From positions 26,414 through 90,413 of the forward strand of contig JADHNJ010000002.1 of NCBI GenBank assembly GCA_016779565.1: a DNA stretch of 64,000 nucleotides, written 5' to 3'. Origin of the DNA: Pseudomonadales bacterium (GTDB lineage Bacteria > Pseudomonadota > Gammaproteobacteria > Pseudomonadales > Azotimanducaceae). The translations under genes were made by a program, and so were the position numbers. The notes under the pieces were generated by a model that had not been told where the DNA came from, did not search any database, and saw only the letters and a program-made list of their open reading frames with translations. Below, in pieces: positions 54,519 through 63,754 of this stretch (positions are counted from its first letter, which is position 1; each line of letters opens with the position of its first letter).

Positions 54519-55372
54519 GCAAGCTTGCCATTGGCGTCATGATTTTTCCTACGCATACCACGATAGGACCGAAACCATTAGCCGAAGCCCTTGAGGCCAG
54601 AGGCTTTGAATCGTTGTTTGTGCCCGAGCACACTCAAATACCTACTGCCAGAACTTCCCCCTGGCCCGGTGGTGCTGAATTGCCCGAGGAGTACTACCAC
54701 ACTTTTGACCCCTTTGTCTGGCTGGCCACTGCCGCTGCAGCGAGCCAAAGGTTGCGATTGGGCACGGGCATCTGCTTGCTTCCCCAGCGTGACACCCTGG
54801 TTACAGCCAAATTGGTTGCCAGCTTAGATCGACTGTCCGGGGGCCGTCTATTATTTGGGGTCGGTGCTGGCTGGAACGCTGAAGAAATGGCTCAGCACGG
54901 CACGTTGTTTTCATCAAGATTTAAAAAACTCGAAGAACAAATGGTTGCCCTTAAAGGCCTCTGGTCCCAACCGACCTATGCCTACGAGGGTCAGCACGTC
55001 CGCTTTGAGGAGACAGTGTCTTCCCCCAAACCTCTTCAAGTTGAAGGACCGCCGATCTTGATTGGCGGCGAAACCGATCACACGCTGCGCCGGATCGCTC
55101 GCTATGCCAATGGCTGGTTACCTCGCGCGCGACATGGCTTTGAAGCGGAACCTAACCTAGCTCGACTCAAGCAGATATGCGAGGAAGAAGGTCGCGACTT
55201 CTCTGAAGTTAGCACCTCAGTTTTTGGTGCGCCCTCGGATCTGGCGACCCTCGAGCGCTTTGCGGAGGCTGGCATCAACCGAGTTTTGTTACCACTGCCT
55301 GCGGCTGCACCCGATCAGGTCCTTAAAAAACTCGATCTTTATGCGTCATCACTGACGAGCTTGCTCAACTAG
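54515..55372 (+). CDS. LLM class F420-dependent oxidoreductase, TIGR03619-like (Rv2161c type)
   Basis: A luciferase-like protein of 285 residues. GVMIFPTHTTIGPKPLAEALEARGFESLFVPEHTQIP, the DPFVWLATAAAASQRLRLGTGICLLPQRDTLVTAK block, LSGGRLLFGVGAGWNAEEMAQHG and SPKPLQVEGPPILIGG are characteristic of the TIGR03619 subfamily. That subfamily is best known from F420-using actinobacteria. It is coupled to the preceding SDR by ATGA. It shows that F420 use reaches well beyond the biosynthesis cluster. Its stop overlaps the converging ThDP enzyme by 4 bases. Confidence 0.92.
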   Translation: MSKLAIGVMIFPTHTTIGPKPLAEALEARGFESLFVPEHTQIPTARTSPWPGGAELPEEYYHTFDPFVWLATAAAASQRLRLGTGICLLPQRDTLVTAKLVASLDRLSGGRLLFGVGAGWNAEEMAQHGTLFSSRFKKLEEQMVALKGLWSQPTYAYEGQHVRFEETVSSPKPLQVEGPPILIGGETDHTLRRIARYANGWLPRARHGFEAEPNLARLKQICEEEGRDFSEVSTSVFGAPSDLATLERFAEAGINRVLLPLPAAAPDQVLKKLDLYASSLTSLLN

Positions 55373-56916
55373 TCGAAAACCGCCTCAATGAGGCAAGGCC
55401 CAGGGGTTTGCATTGCTTTCCCGAGCAATTCATTAAACGTATCAGCGGTGTCGGCTCTGGATGCCCGGACGCCCATCCCTTCTGCTATTTTCACAAAATC
55501 GAGATCGGGGTTACTCAAATCCAGCATATCTAACGTCTGCTTATTCATCGACTGCGCCCCGACCCGAGCAAGCTCCACTTGCAGTATTTGATATTTGCGG
55601 TTTGCAAATATCACCACACAAACGTCAAGCGATTCTCTTGCCATCGTCCAAAGTGCTTGGATGGTATACATAGCGCCGCCGTCTCCATGCAAGCACAGCG
55701 TTTTTCGATCCGGGCAAGCGACTGCTGCGCCAATGGCAACCGGTAATCCGTAACCAATTGAGCCGCCCGTTAAAGATAACCAGTCGTGCGGTTCAGCGGT
55801 TCGAGTCATCGCGGGTATAAAAGCTCCCGATGTAGCGCTTTCATCAACCACAATGGCATCAACCGGCAAAAAATGTCCGACCGCTCTGGCCATACTCTCA
55901 AGAGTCAACGCGCCCGTCGCCAAGTCAGGCTTATCCAACGGCAATCGCCTCGGCTTTACAGCCCCAGCGTCTAAGGCATCGACCAATCGAGAAAGCGCAT
56001 TTATAGGATCTTCTTCAATAGCTGCCAAGGTATGGAGCGAACAACCTTCCGGATAAAACTCACTGGGTTTCTCTGGATAGGCGAAAAAACCAACCGGTGG
56101 CTTGGTGCAGACCATTATCAGTTGCTCGACCTCCGCCAGTTGTACCATTGCTTGCTCGGCAAAATACCCTAGCCGCTCGATATCACACCTGCCCTGCCCT
56201 CTGGCTAGTTTCGGAGTGAAGGTGTCGCACATCAGCGAAGCACCCGTCACTTGAGCAATTTGATCGGCCAAATCGAGCGCTTCTTCGGTTAGCGCCCGAT
56301 GCGACATAAGCAGCATGGTTTTACGGCCGTTTTTTAACAACTTGACCGCCTCTTCGATAGCCTCTGAATGGGCAATGCCATCTTCAGGAATCGGTAAAGC
56401 CCCAACAGGCTCTCCTGATGGATCCCAAGCGCAGTCTGCAGGAATTATCAACGTTGCGATTTGACCCGGACGAAGCATCGCCGCCTGTACCGCTTCGGCG
56501 GTATCGCCGGGCAGTGCTTCTGCGCTCTCGACACTTCTCACCCAATGAGAAACCGGGCCAGACAAGCCGATGACATCCGAGTTTAACGGCGCATCATATT
56601 GTTTGTGGTAGGTTGCATGATCACCGATTAGATTAATCACCGGAGACCTCGCCTTGCGCGCGTTGTGCAGATTTGCCGACGCGTTCGACAGACCTGGACC
56701 CAAATGGAGTAGCGTCAAAGCGGGCTTACCGGCCATCCGCGCATACCCGTCAGCAGCACCTGAACAAACGCCCTCAAACAGACTGAGTATCGATCGCATC
56801 TTACTGCTTTTACCTATGGCGGCGACCATATGCATCTCGGAGGTACCAGGATTCGAAAAACACACTTCGATGCCTCCGTTGATTAACGTTTCTAACATGC
56901 TCTCAGCACCATTCAT
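55369..56916 (-). CDS. Thiamine-diphosphate-dependent enzyme (acetolactate synthase/benzoylformate decarboxylase-like)
   Basis: A protein of 515 residues. CFSNPGTSEMHMVAAI and SLFEGVCSGAADGYARMAGKPA carry the catalytic Glu of the ThDP PYR domain. SIGYGLPVAIGAAVACPDRKTLCLHGDGGAMYTIQALWTMAR with ANRKYQIL is the ThDP/magnesium motif of the PP domain. It looks like the 'acetolactate synthase large subunit' relatives of unknown substrate rather than true IlvB, and no small subunit is nearby. AAAGGAG precedes ATG 56916. Confidence 0.88.
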   Translation of the reverse strand: MNGAESMLETLINGGIEVCFSNPGTSEMHMVAAIGKSSKMRSILSLFEGVCSGAADGYARMAGKPALTLLHLGPGLSNASANLHNARKARSPVINLIGDHATYHKQYDAPLNSDVIGLSGPVSHWVRSVESAEALPGDTAEAVQAAMLRPGQIATLIIPADCAWDPSGEPVGALPIPEDGIAHSEAIEEAVKLLKNGRKTMLLMSHRALTEEALDLADQIAQVTGASLMCDTFTPKLARGQGRCDIERLGYFAEQAMVQLAEVEQLIMVCTKPPVGFFAYPEKPSEFYPEGCSLHTLAAIEEDPINALSRLVDALDAGAVKPRRLPLDKPDLATGALTLESMARAVGHFLPVDAIVVDESATSGAFIPAMTRTAEPHDWLSLTGGSIGYGLPVAIGAAVACPDRKTLCLHGDGGAMYTIQALWTMARESLDVCVVIFANRKYQILQVELARVGAQSMNKQTLDMLDLSNPDLDFVKIAEGMGVRASRADTADTFNELLGKAMQTPGPCLIEAVFD

Positions 56917-57116
56917 AAGGTTTCACTCCTTTGATTATTCTTTTGCGCTTAGCTGCAATACTGAGTCTCTGAGCCTATGACGGATCGCTTCAGCGCTTGA
57001 CTTGCGCCGGATGCGTTATCAACGCGAACACTTTTGCATTGCTGCAGCGATTGTCTCTGCCATCTTGCGCCTGAGACGAGCCTTCCGATCGAACTTACCC
57101 TAACCTTAATCGAATA

Positions 57117-58940
57117 CTAGGCCGTCAACTCGTCCTCGATCGCCGTCATTTGATCATAAACCCGTCGACCCGCAACCCATGTTTGAAAAATAGCGATGTC
57201 TTTAATAGCATCCGGAGAAACGGTCAGCGGATCCTCCCCTAAAATCACAAAATCTGCACACTTGCCTGCGACAAGAGATCCAATTTCATGATCTGAATGG
57301 CACTGCCACGCTGCATCAATCGTCATTGCCCGAAGCGCACTCATGACAGGTACAGCCTCCCAGGGTGCTAGCTGGTTGTCAGGTTCTTTCCATAAACGAC
57401 GCGTGACTGCATTTTCGATACATCGCAATGGATTCATGTTGGTGACCGGCTCATCAGAATGTAAAGTCCAACGAATACCCGCATCTTCACAAGCTTTGGT
57501 ACGATCCAGTAGCACGGCTTTAGCCTCACCAAAGACCTGGTCTCGCATCGCGTGGCCCCAATAATACACGTGACCAATCAAAAAACTCGGCGACACGCCT
57601 AGCGCTTTCATTCTTACAATCTGTTCGTCGTGCAATATACTGCAGTGCTCTATCCGGCAGGGCTCAACTAGGGGCAGCCCACTAGCCACAGTAGCCTCGA
57701 ACGCATCCAACACCCGATCGATAGCCAAATCTCCATTGGCATGTATGACCAGCGGCCAACCCCGCTCTGTTCTGTCTTTGACCATTGCGGTTAACGCCTC
57801 TGGCTCTACATAGGCCAGACCAGCATCCTCTTTATAAAGGTATGGCGCACGTTGCAACCCTGAAAACCCCTGATTAGAACCATCAGAGACAATTTTCCAG
57901 CCAGATGCACGAACCCAATCATCGCCTCGACCAAACTGCACATCAGTCGCATCCCAGCGTTCTGCCAGCGCATAACTGAGCGAATATCTTAGCCGCACGG
58001 TCATCCGCCCGGAGGCGGCTAAAGCCTCGTAGATGTCGACTTCTTTGACCCCTTGGGTCATACCAGTCGCCTGATCACAGACCGTGGTAATCCCTTGCCG
58101 ATTAGCGCGGGCACAGACCGCTAGAGCACCTGAGGCAAGATCATAATCGCCTCGGGCAGGGTTATGACGCGCGACGGAGCCAATAGCTCGGTTACCTTTT
58201 AAGACCCCATTGGGCTCACCCCATTGATCTCGCCCATACGGCGATGCTGGATCATCTGGGGTAGCGGCGTTAATGCCTGCGAGTTCAAGCGCCTTCGAAT
58301 TGCAGTAGGCAAAATGCAGTGAAGCATTGTAGACCAAGACCGCATTTGACCGACTCACCTCATCAAGTGCATCTTTGGTTAATTCCGTCAGACCTTCTTG
58401 CAACGAGGGGTCAAATTGTCGCGCCAATAACCACTCGTTAGGCCCCAGACCTTCGGCCAACTTTTTTAGATGTGCAAGCGCATCAACCGTTTTGGAAAAC
58501 CGAAAAGGCCCAATATCCTCTAGCTGTCCAATGGTCGCAATCGGTAGAAAATGCATATGTGGCTCAATAAAACCAGGCAATATCACCCTACCCTCGGCAT
58601 CAATGACCTCTAATTCCTGTCCATGAGCGGCGACTAATGCCTCTGTCGACCCACAGGCAACAATTCGACCATCTTTAATTGCCATAGCCTCAGCGAAAGG
58701 TTTTGAGTCGTCCATCGTGTAAATCTTCGCGTTCACCCAAAGACCATCGACCCGCTGACTGATCTCTGGCGATCGTTCGGCCCAATGGCTAGGCTCTGTC
58801 AGCTGCTCCGCGTGTCTGCTCTCCTCTGCAAGGGCCGCAGGGATTATCGAACAACAAGGACAGCCATAACGGTCTTCAGTGAGGACTTCTCGGACAAACT
58901 CTGGCCAAGATTCAAAACTCGTGCGCTCGTCAAAAAACAT
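57117..58940 (-). CDS. YtcJ-like amidohydrolase
   Basis: A protein of 607 residues of the amidohydrolase-3 family. GRVILPGFIEPHMHFLPIATIG has the HxH metal site, LVIHANGDLAIDRVLDAFE a further ligand, and IRWTLHSDEPVTNMNPL the Asp. CADFVILGEDPLTVSPD closes the composite beta-domain. The first ~65 residues form an extension with GCPCC not typical of the family. The substrate is unknown. AAGG precedes ATG 58940. It is divergent from selO. Confidence 0.88.
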   Translation of the reverse strand: MFFDERTSFESWPEFVREVLTEDRYGCPCCSIIPAALAEESRHAEQLTEPSHWAERSPEISQRVDGLWVNAKIYTMDDSKPFAEAMAIKDGRIVACGSTEALVAAHGQELEVIDAEGRVILPGFIEPHMHFLPIATIGQLEDIGPFRFSKTVDALAHLKKLAEGLGPNEWLLARQFDPSLQEGLTELTKDALDEVSRSNAVLVYNASLHFAYCNSKALELAGINAATPDDPASPYGRDQWGEPNGVLKGNRAIGSVARHNPARGDYDLASGALAVCARANRQGITTVCDQATGMTQGVKEVDIYEALAASGRMTVRLRYSLSYALAERWDATDVQFGRGDDWVRASGWKIVSDGSNQGFSGLQRAPYLYKEDAGLAYVEPEALTAMVKDRTERGWPLVIHANGDLAIDRVLDAFEATVASGLPLVEPCRIEHCSILHDEQIVRMKALGVSPSFLIGHVYYWGHAMRDQVFGEAKAVLLDRTKACEDAGIRWTLHSDEPVTNMNPLRCIENAVTRRLWKEPDNQLAPWEAVPVMSALRAMTIDAAWQCHSDHEIGSLVAGKCADFVILGEDPLTVSPDAIKDIAIFQTWVAGRRVYDQMTAIEDELTA

Positions 58941-58998
58941 AGAGCCTTATCCATTTAACATCAGTGGGAATCGAATCCCATTGTGCTAAAGTTTATCC

Positions 58999-60438
58999 AT
59001 GAGTGCACCTATAAGTTTCTCCAACTCTTATTGCAAATTACCGGACACCTTTTATACCCGGCAACCGCTCCAACCTGTTGCCTCTCCAGCATTGGTCCAC
59101 GCCAATATCGAACTGGCTGCATCCCTTGGTATTGACCCAGATTGGTTTCGCTCCGAGTCGGCCGTCGCGGTTTTCGCTGGGAACGAGTCGCTGTCCGGGT
59201 CTGATCCCATCGCTACAGTTTATGCGGGATTTCAGTTTGGAAACTTCAACCCTCGCCTTGGCGACGGGCGTGCTTTGCTTTTGGGTGAGATCCTCTCTGA
59301 AGATGCTCGATTCGATCTCCAGCTAAAAGGCTCGGGTCCAACCAGTTATTCTCGAGGCGGCGATGGTAGATCGCCTTTAGGTCCAGTGCTGAGAGAGTAT
59401 TTAGTCTCTGAGGCAATGGCCGCCCTTGGCGTACCCACAACTCGGAGCCTTTTTGCGATTAGCACCGGGGAACTGGTTCAACGAGAGCGGCCTGAACCGG
59501 GCGGCATCCTCACTCGAGTCGCTCAAAGTCATATTCGGTTTGGTACCTTCCAATACTTCAGTGCCCAGCAAGATCATGCAGGCCTCCGCGAATTGGCTGA
59601 CTACACGATCGCTCGGCATTTTCCAGCACTGGTTACTACCACCAATCCTTACCTTAAGTTGCTGGAGGCCGTGATTGACAAAGTCGCGTGCCTTGTCAGT
59701 CATTGGCAATCTTTGGGATTTATCCACGGGGTGATGAACACAGACAACATGTTGGTGACCGGTGAGACCGTTGATTATGGTCCTTGTGCCTTTATGGACA
59801 CGTTCAGCCAGGCAGCCGTTTACAGCGCTATCGATCAAGGCGCACGCTACGCCTTTCAAAATCAACCGAGCATTGCACATTGGAATCTGATGACCTTCGC
59901 CCAGGCCTTGTTACCACTGCTTGATGATGATGAGCATCTCTCAATTGCAGCAGCAAAAACTGCTCTAGAAGCTTTTCCGGAGATTTTTGACGGCTATTGG
60001 CGGCGACACAGTGCGGCTAAGTTGGGCCTACCCGCAACCGATGCCAGTACGTCCTTATATCTCGACATGTTACGACTGCTTGAGCGAGATAAAATGGACT
60101 TCACCTTGAGCTTTAATGCTTTAGTCCAAAATTTAAGCGAAGACCAAGCCATTTTTGAGCACCCTGACTGGCAGCACTGGACCGAGCGATGGCGATCTTT
60201 AATCGATGATATTACAGCAGCCGAAGCCCTGATGATGACCAGTAATCCTTACGTTATTCCAAGAAATCATCAAATTGAATTTGCCATCGCCGAGGCGTAT
60301 CAGCATGACCGTTTCGAACATTTTTCCGAGATGTTAGCTGCGGTCACTGATCCCTACAATCCTGAAAGGGCGGACTCAATCTTCGCTCAGGCGCCGGGAC
60401 CAGATCAAATTGTTCGTCGGACCTTCTGTGGCACTTGA
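58999..60438 (+). CDS. selO: Protein adenylyltransferase SelO
   Basis: A pseudokinase-fold protein of 479 residues (YdiU family) that transfers AMP to Ser, Thr or Tyr of target proteins during redox stress. YAGFQFGNFNPRLGDGRALLLGE is the signature opening. LQLKGSGPTSYSRGGDGRSPLGPVLREYLVSEAM has the ATP-binding elements, HGVMNTDNM and VDYGPCAFMD the catalytic and metal residues, and SNPYVIPRNHQIEFAI the late block. A cysteine near the C-terminus (TFCGT) lies where other SelO proteins have redox Cys or Sec. The downstream ROK kinase overlaps its end. Confidence 0.95.
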   Translation: MSAPISFSNSYCKLPDTFYTRQPLQPVASPALVHANIELAASLGIDPDWFRSESAVAVFAGNESLSGSDPIATVYAGFQFGNFNPRLGDGRALLLGEILSEDARFDLQLKGSGPTSYSRGGDGRSPLGPVLREYLVSEAMAALGVPTTRSLFAISTGELVQRERPEPGGILTRVAQSHIRFGTFQYFSAQQDHAGLRELADYTIARHFPALVTTTNPYLKLLEAVIDKVACLVSHWQSLGFIHGVMNTDNMLVTGETVDYGPCAFMDTFSQAAVYSAIDQGARYAFQNQPSIAHWNLMTFAQALLPLLDDDEHLSIAAAKTALEAFPEIFDGYWRRHSAAKLGLPATDASTSLYLDMLRLLERDKMDFTLSFNALVQNLSEDQAIFEHPDWQHWTERWRSLIDDITAAEALMMTSNPYVIPRNHQIEFAIAEAYQHDRFEHFSEMLAAVTDPYNPERADSIFAQAPGPDQIVRRTFCGT

Positions 60439-61390
60439 GGCCTCGCGCGAGCCAACCGAAGCCTCTGCGCAACTCCCAGATCGAATTGGCATTGACTTGG
60501 GCGGCACAAAAATCGCAACTCTCAAGCTCTCTGCTACCGGCAAAGTCCTGTATCAGCAACGGCAAGCCACACCGCAAGCAAGTTACCAGGGAATTTTAGA
60601 TGCTCTAAGTAAGACCATTACTGCGGCACAACAGGCAGCAGGTTCTTCTCAGACAACGACGATTGGCATTGGCACGCCTGGCGCTCGATCAAGCAAAACC
60701 GGCTTGATGAAGAACAGCAATACAACCGTTATCAATGGGCAGGACCTTCTGGGGGACTTAGAAAAGATCTGTCAGCAGCCGATCCGAATGGCCAATGATG
60801 CGGATTGTTTCACGTTATCAGAAGCTGTTGATGGCGCTGGAGCAGGCGCTGATCTAGTATTTGGAGTGATCCTAGGGACCGGTGTTGGCGGCGGCATATG
60901 CCTACAGCAGCGCATCGCCAACGGGCCCAACGCGATCGTCGGTGAATGGGGACACAATTTGATGCCCCTCGACCGCCTCCCTCAAGAGCTAGCCAGCGCT
61001 TTGGTCCGAGGAAGAGCCTGCTACTGTGGCAAAACTGACTGCATCGAAACTTGGCTTTCAGGGCCGGGGGTCAGCAGAACCTACCGGGAGATCACCGGGC
61101 AGTCAGCAACTGCTTTAGAGATTTTTTCTGGTTCGGTCCCTAACACCTATCGTCAAATGATCTTTGATCTTTACTGCGAACTTGCAGCCCTCGGCCTGTC
61201 CACCGTGATCAACGTCATAGACCCTGATTGCATCATCTTGGGTGGCGGCCTTTCTAACATTGAAGGCCTCAATCGAGAAATCGTGTCGAGGCTTTCACCG
61301 TATGTCTTTTCGGACCACATCAACACTGTGGTTGCAAAGGCTAAACACGGTGACGCCAGTGGCGTCAGAGGGGCCGCCTGGTTATGGTAA
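60428..61390 (+). CDS. ROK family sugar kinase (fructokinase/Mak-like)
   Basis: A protein of 320 residues. RIGIDLGGTKIATLKL is the ATP phosphate loop, MANDADCFTLSEAVDGAG the sugar/catalytic Asp region, and VILGTGVGGGI the ROK signature. GEWGHNLMPL, then CYCGKTDCIETWLSG, form the zinc site. It phosphorylates a hexose, most likely fructose or mannose. GTG 60428 with GGA upstream overlaps selO by 11 bases; a TTG at 60410 is an alternative. It converges on the phosphomannomutase gene, a fitting partner for mannose-6-phosphate use. Confidence 0.9.
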   Translation: MALEASREPTEASAQLPDRIGIDLGGTKIATLKLSATGKVLYQQRQATPQASYQGILDALSKTITAAQQAAGSSQTTTIGIGTPGARSSKTGLMKNSNTTVINGQDLLGDLEKICQQPIRMANDADCFTLSEAVDGAGAGADLVFGVILGTGVGGGICLQQRIANGPNAIVGEWGHNLMPLDRLPQELASALVRGRACYCGKTDCIETWLSGPGVSRTYREITGQSATALEIFSGSVPNTYRQMIFDLYCELAALGLSTVINVIDPDCIILGGGLSNIEGLNREIVSRLSPYVFSDHINTVVAKAKHGDASGVRGAAWLW

Positions 61391-61412
61391 CCCAACCCTT
61401 TGTGGCCACCAG

Positions 61413-62813
61413 TTAGGCAGGAACAAGCGCTGGCTTCGCCAACTCAGGATTGTTCTGATAGGGCCAAACAACCCCAAGGATTGACTCAGCGCGTTGCAGT
61501 AGCGCCTCGTCGCTTCCAGTACTTTCAAAATTCAATCGCATTAATGGCTCGGTGGTTGAGGGGTTCAAGCTGAACCGTATGCCATCTTGCAAATAGTAGG
61601 CGCGCCCGACCTCAAAGTCCGCCTTAACAAGATCGGGAGATAAATGTGCATCAAGTGCTTCTAGAAAACGATCTGGAGCATCTACACCAACACTAATTTC
61701 CGGTAGCACAACCACTTCCGAGCGATAGTCTGAGGCCAATTGAGAGAGTGGGCGATCTGATTTTGATAGCAGATCTAACATGGTCAACCAAGACAACATT
61801 CCGGAGTCGAATCCCTGAATTTTGCCGAAGTAATGATGCGCGGAAGACTCACCTCCATAGATCGCGTCGGTGCGCTGCATAGCAGCGCGCATATGCCCAG
61901 AACCCGTACCCACACGAGTGCTCGCAGCCTGATGCCGTTTGATCGCTTTTTCGATACTCAGGACAAGCTTTGAATCGTGAACCACATGCTGGTCTGTCGA
62001 TCCAGCCAAAAAATAGTCTGCCATCATGGCCATGGTATAGGGGCTCGGCACACCATTGCCGTGTTCGTCAAGAAAGACACAACGATCACAGTCGCCATCC
62101 CAGGCCACACCAAGTGCTGCGCCCAGTGCCTGAGTGAATTGTCCGGTTTGACCGAGCAGCCTCGGTTTTACCGGGTCAGGCCCCTCGGGCGGCAGGCCAG
62201 CGGTGAGCTGAGGGCACCATTGCACTGTCAAACCGAGTCGCTCAGCTAAAGGTTCAGCAACCAATGATGCAGTACCGTTTAGCCCATTCAGGGCGATGGC
62301 GCCATTGGACCAATTCAGGTCAACTAAATTAGCCACATATTCTACGTATTGGGGTATCAAATCGAGACGCCGCCCTGGTGATTGGCTGCGATTGGCCAGA
62401 AACCCATCTGAATATGACGTCAGCGCCTGCCTAAGAGACGCCAACAACGGCTTTAAAGCAACTTCTAACTGTCTCTCTGGGAATAACTTGAAGCCATTAT
62501 CGGGCTCAGGATTATGACTGGCTGTAACCATGATACCAAAGGCCACCTGACCAGACGCTACTGCAAAGGCGATCACCTCGGTCGGGCATAATCCCAAATC
62601 AACGACCTCCCCACCTTGATCAGCGAGCCCTAATCTCAAAGCTTCAGCAAGCTCTGGACTGGTTGCCCGAGTATCAAAACCCACGCCAAAGGAAGTCACG
62701 CTAATGGTTTTTGCCAAGGTTTTCCCGAGTCGGTAGGCCCAGGCGGCGTCGATGTCATCGGGGACAGCACCTCTAATATCGGATTGTCTGAACATTCGGG
62801 CTGTCGTTTCCAT
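61413..62813 (-). CDS. Phosphomannomutase/phosphoglucomutase (AlgC-like)
   Basis: A protein of 466 residues of the alpha-D-phosphohexomutase family. FRQSDIRGAVPDDI is the opening. The phosphoserine is in VTASHNPEPDNGFKLF, the metal loop in GVAWDGDCDRCVFLDEHGN, the sugar-binding GGESSAHHYF replaces GEXSGH, and the phosphate-binding end is FSLNPSTTEPLMRLNFE. It interconverts hexose 6- and 1-phosphates for polysaccharide or lipopolysaccharide precursors. A perfect 9-bp inverted repeat stands 31 bases upstream of its start, possibly an operator. Confidence 0.92.
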   Translation of the reverse strand: METTARMFRQSDIRGAVPDDIDAAWAYRLGKTLAKTISVTSFGVGFDTRATSPELAEALRLGLADQGGEVVDLGLCPTEVIAFAVASGQVAFGIMVTASHNPEPDNGFKLFPERQLEVALKPLLASLRQALTSYSDGFLANRSQSPGRRLDLIPQYVEYVANLVDLNWSNGAIALNGLNGTASLVAEPLAERLGLTVQWCPQLTAGLPPEGPDPVKPRLLGQTGQFTQALGAALGVAWDGDCDRCVFLDEHGNGVPSPYTMAMMADYFLAGSTDQHVVHDSKLVLSIEKAIKRHQAASTRVGTGSGHMRAAMQRTDAIYGGESSAHHYFGKIQGFDSGMLSWLTMLDLLSKSDRPLSQLASDYRSEVVVLPEISVGVDAPDRFLEALDAHLSPDLVKADFEVGRAYYLQDGIRFSLNPSTTEPLMRLNFESTGSDEALLQRAESILGVVWPYQNNPELAKPALVPA

Positions 62814-62843
62814 TGCCTACTTTTCCCGGCCTGACGCTGCTTT

Positions 62844-62870
62844 ATGTCTGGCCGTATCTAAGCCAGACAT
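62844..62870. promoter_or_regulatory. 9-bp perfect inverted repeat upstream of the phosphohexomutase gene
   Basis: ATGTCTGGC (62844-62852) and GCCAGACAT (62862-62870) form a perfect dyad with a 9-base spacer. It ends 31 bases before the start codon of the leftward mutase gene. The size and position suit a dimeric regulator; an RNA hairpin in the leader is the other option. Confidence 0.45.
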
Positions 62871-63023
62871 CTGACACGCTTGAAGGACTTTTAATACTAT
62901 CAAAGTTAGTCTCGCACCCCTACCCTGACGCTGGATAGGACTGCTTTAAACTATGAGCTTTTGAAGAGCCGAGAAGGCAGATCAATTAGACGACCAATTC
63001 GATTGCCTTAGATTGAAATTAAG

Positions 63024-63740
63024 CTAACTCTGCACCTGAGCTCTGGCAATAAAGTCAATCATCCAAGCTGCGACTTGCTGCTGATCCGGCGCCTCCGAAA
63101 ACGACGCTAAAGCCTTATCATAGGTTGCCTCGCCCACTTGAGATCGGCGAATCTCAAGTAGCGCTCTCGCATATGGCACGCTAAATTCGGGGTGACCCTG
63201 AAACGTTAGAATATGGTGACCCAGTCGCATGCCTGCAATCGGACAGAAATCACTCTCGGCAATGATTTCACCGCCCTCGGGTACCCGAACGACTTGGTCC
63301 TGATGACTCGATAACAGCGAAAATTTGGCTTCAGCAGGCGCTGCTTTCCCCAACTCGCGCTTGAGCCGAGTCTCATGGCGCCCAACGCCCCAGCCCCTAG
63401 GACTTTTTTCAGTTTTGCCGCCGAGATACTCAGCGACTAATTGATGACCGAAACAAATACCGACTAATGGTTTTTTCACCGAATGCAGGCGTTGAACAAA
63501 GGCACCAAGCGCTTGGATCCACGGCTCATCCTCATAGACACTCCGCTTACTTCCAGTGATGACATAACCGTTACAAACATCAAGATTAGCGGGGTAATCG
63601 CCGTGCTCGACATCAAAGATTGTCACTTCTAGCGTTGGCTCAACTGCCAACAACAAACGTTTAAACATGTCAGAGTAATCGCCATGCTCACGTTGCAATT
63701 CGGGCATAACGCTATCAGCTTTCAAGATTCCAATATTCAT
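63024..63740 (-). CDS. Type 1 glutamine amidotransferase
   Basis: A protein of 239 residues. The opening MNIGILKADSVMPELQREHGDY is typical of stand-alone GMP-synthase-like amidotransferases. The nucleophile elbow is GICFGHQLVAEYLGG with Cys, and LTFQGHPEF has the His and Glu of the triad. It hydrolyses glutamine or gamma-glutamyl compounds. I chose ATG 63740, which follows the glutamine-synthetase-like stop by 14 bases; the frame to 63788 would overlap that gene. Pairing with a synthetase of this kind suggests gamma-glutamylation of amines or polyamines. Confidence 0.88.
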   Translation of the reverse strand: MNIGILKADSVMPELQREHGDYSDMFKRLLLAVEPTLEVTIFDVEHGDYPANLDVCNGYVITGSKRSVYEDEPWIQALGAFVQRLHSVKKPLVGICFGHQLVAEYLGGKTEKSPRGWGVGRHETRLKRELGKAAPAEAKFSLLSSHQDQVVRVPEGGEIIAESDFCPIAGMRLGHHILTFQGHPEFSVPYARALLEIRRSQVGEATYDKALASFSEAPDQQQVAAWMIDFIARAQVQS

Positions 63741-63754
63741 CACGGCTGAGGCCT

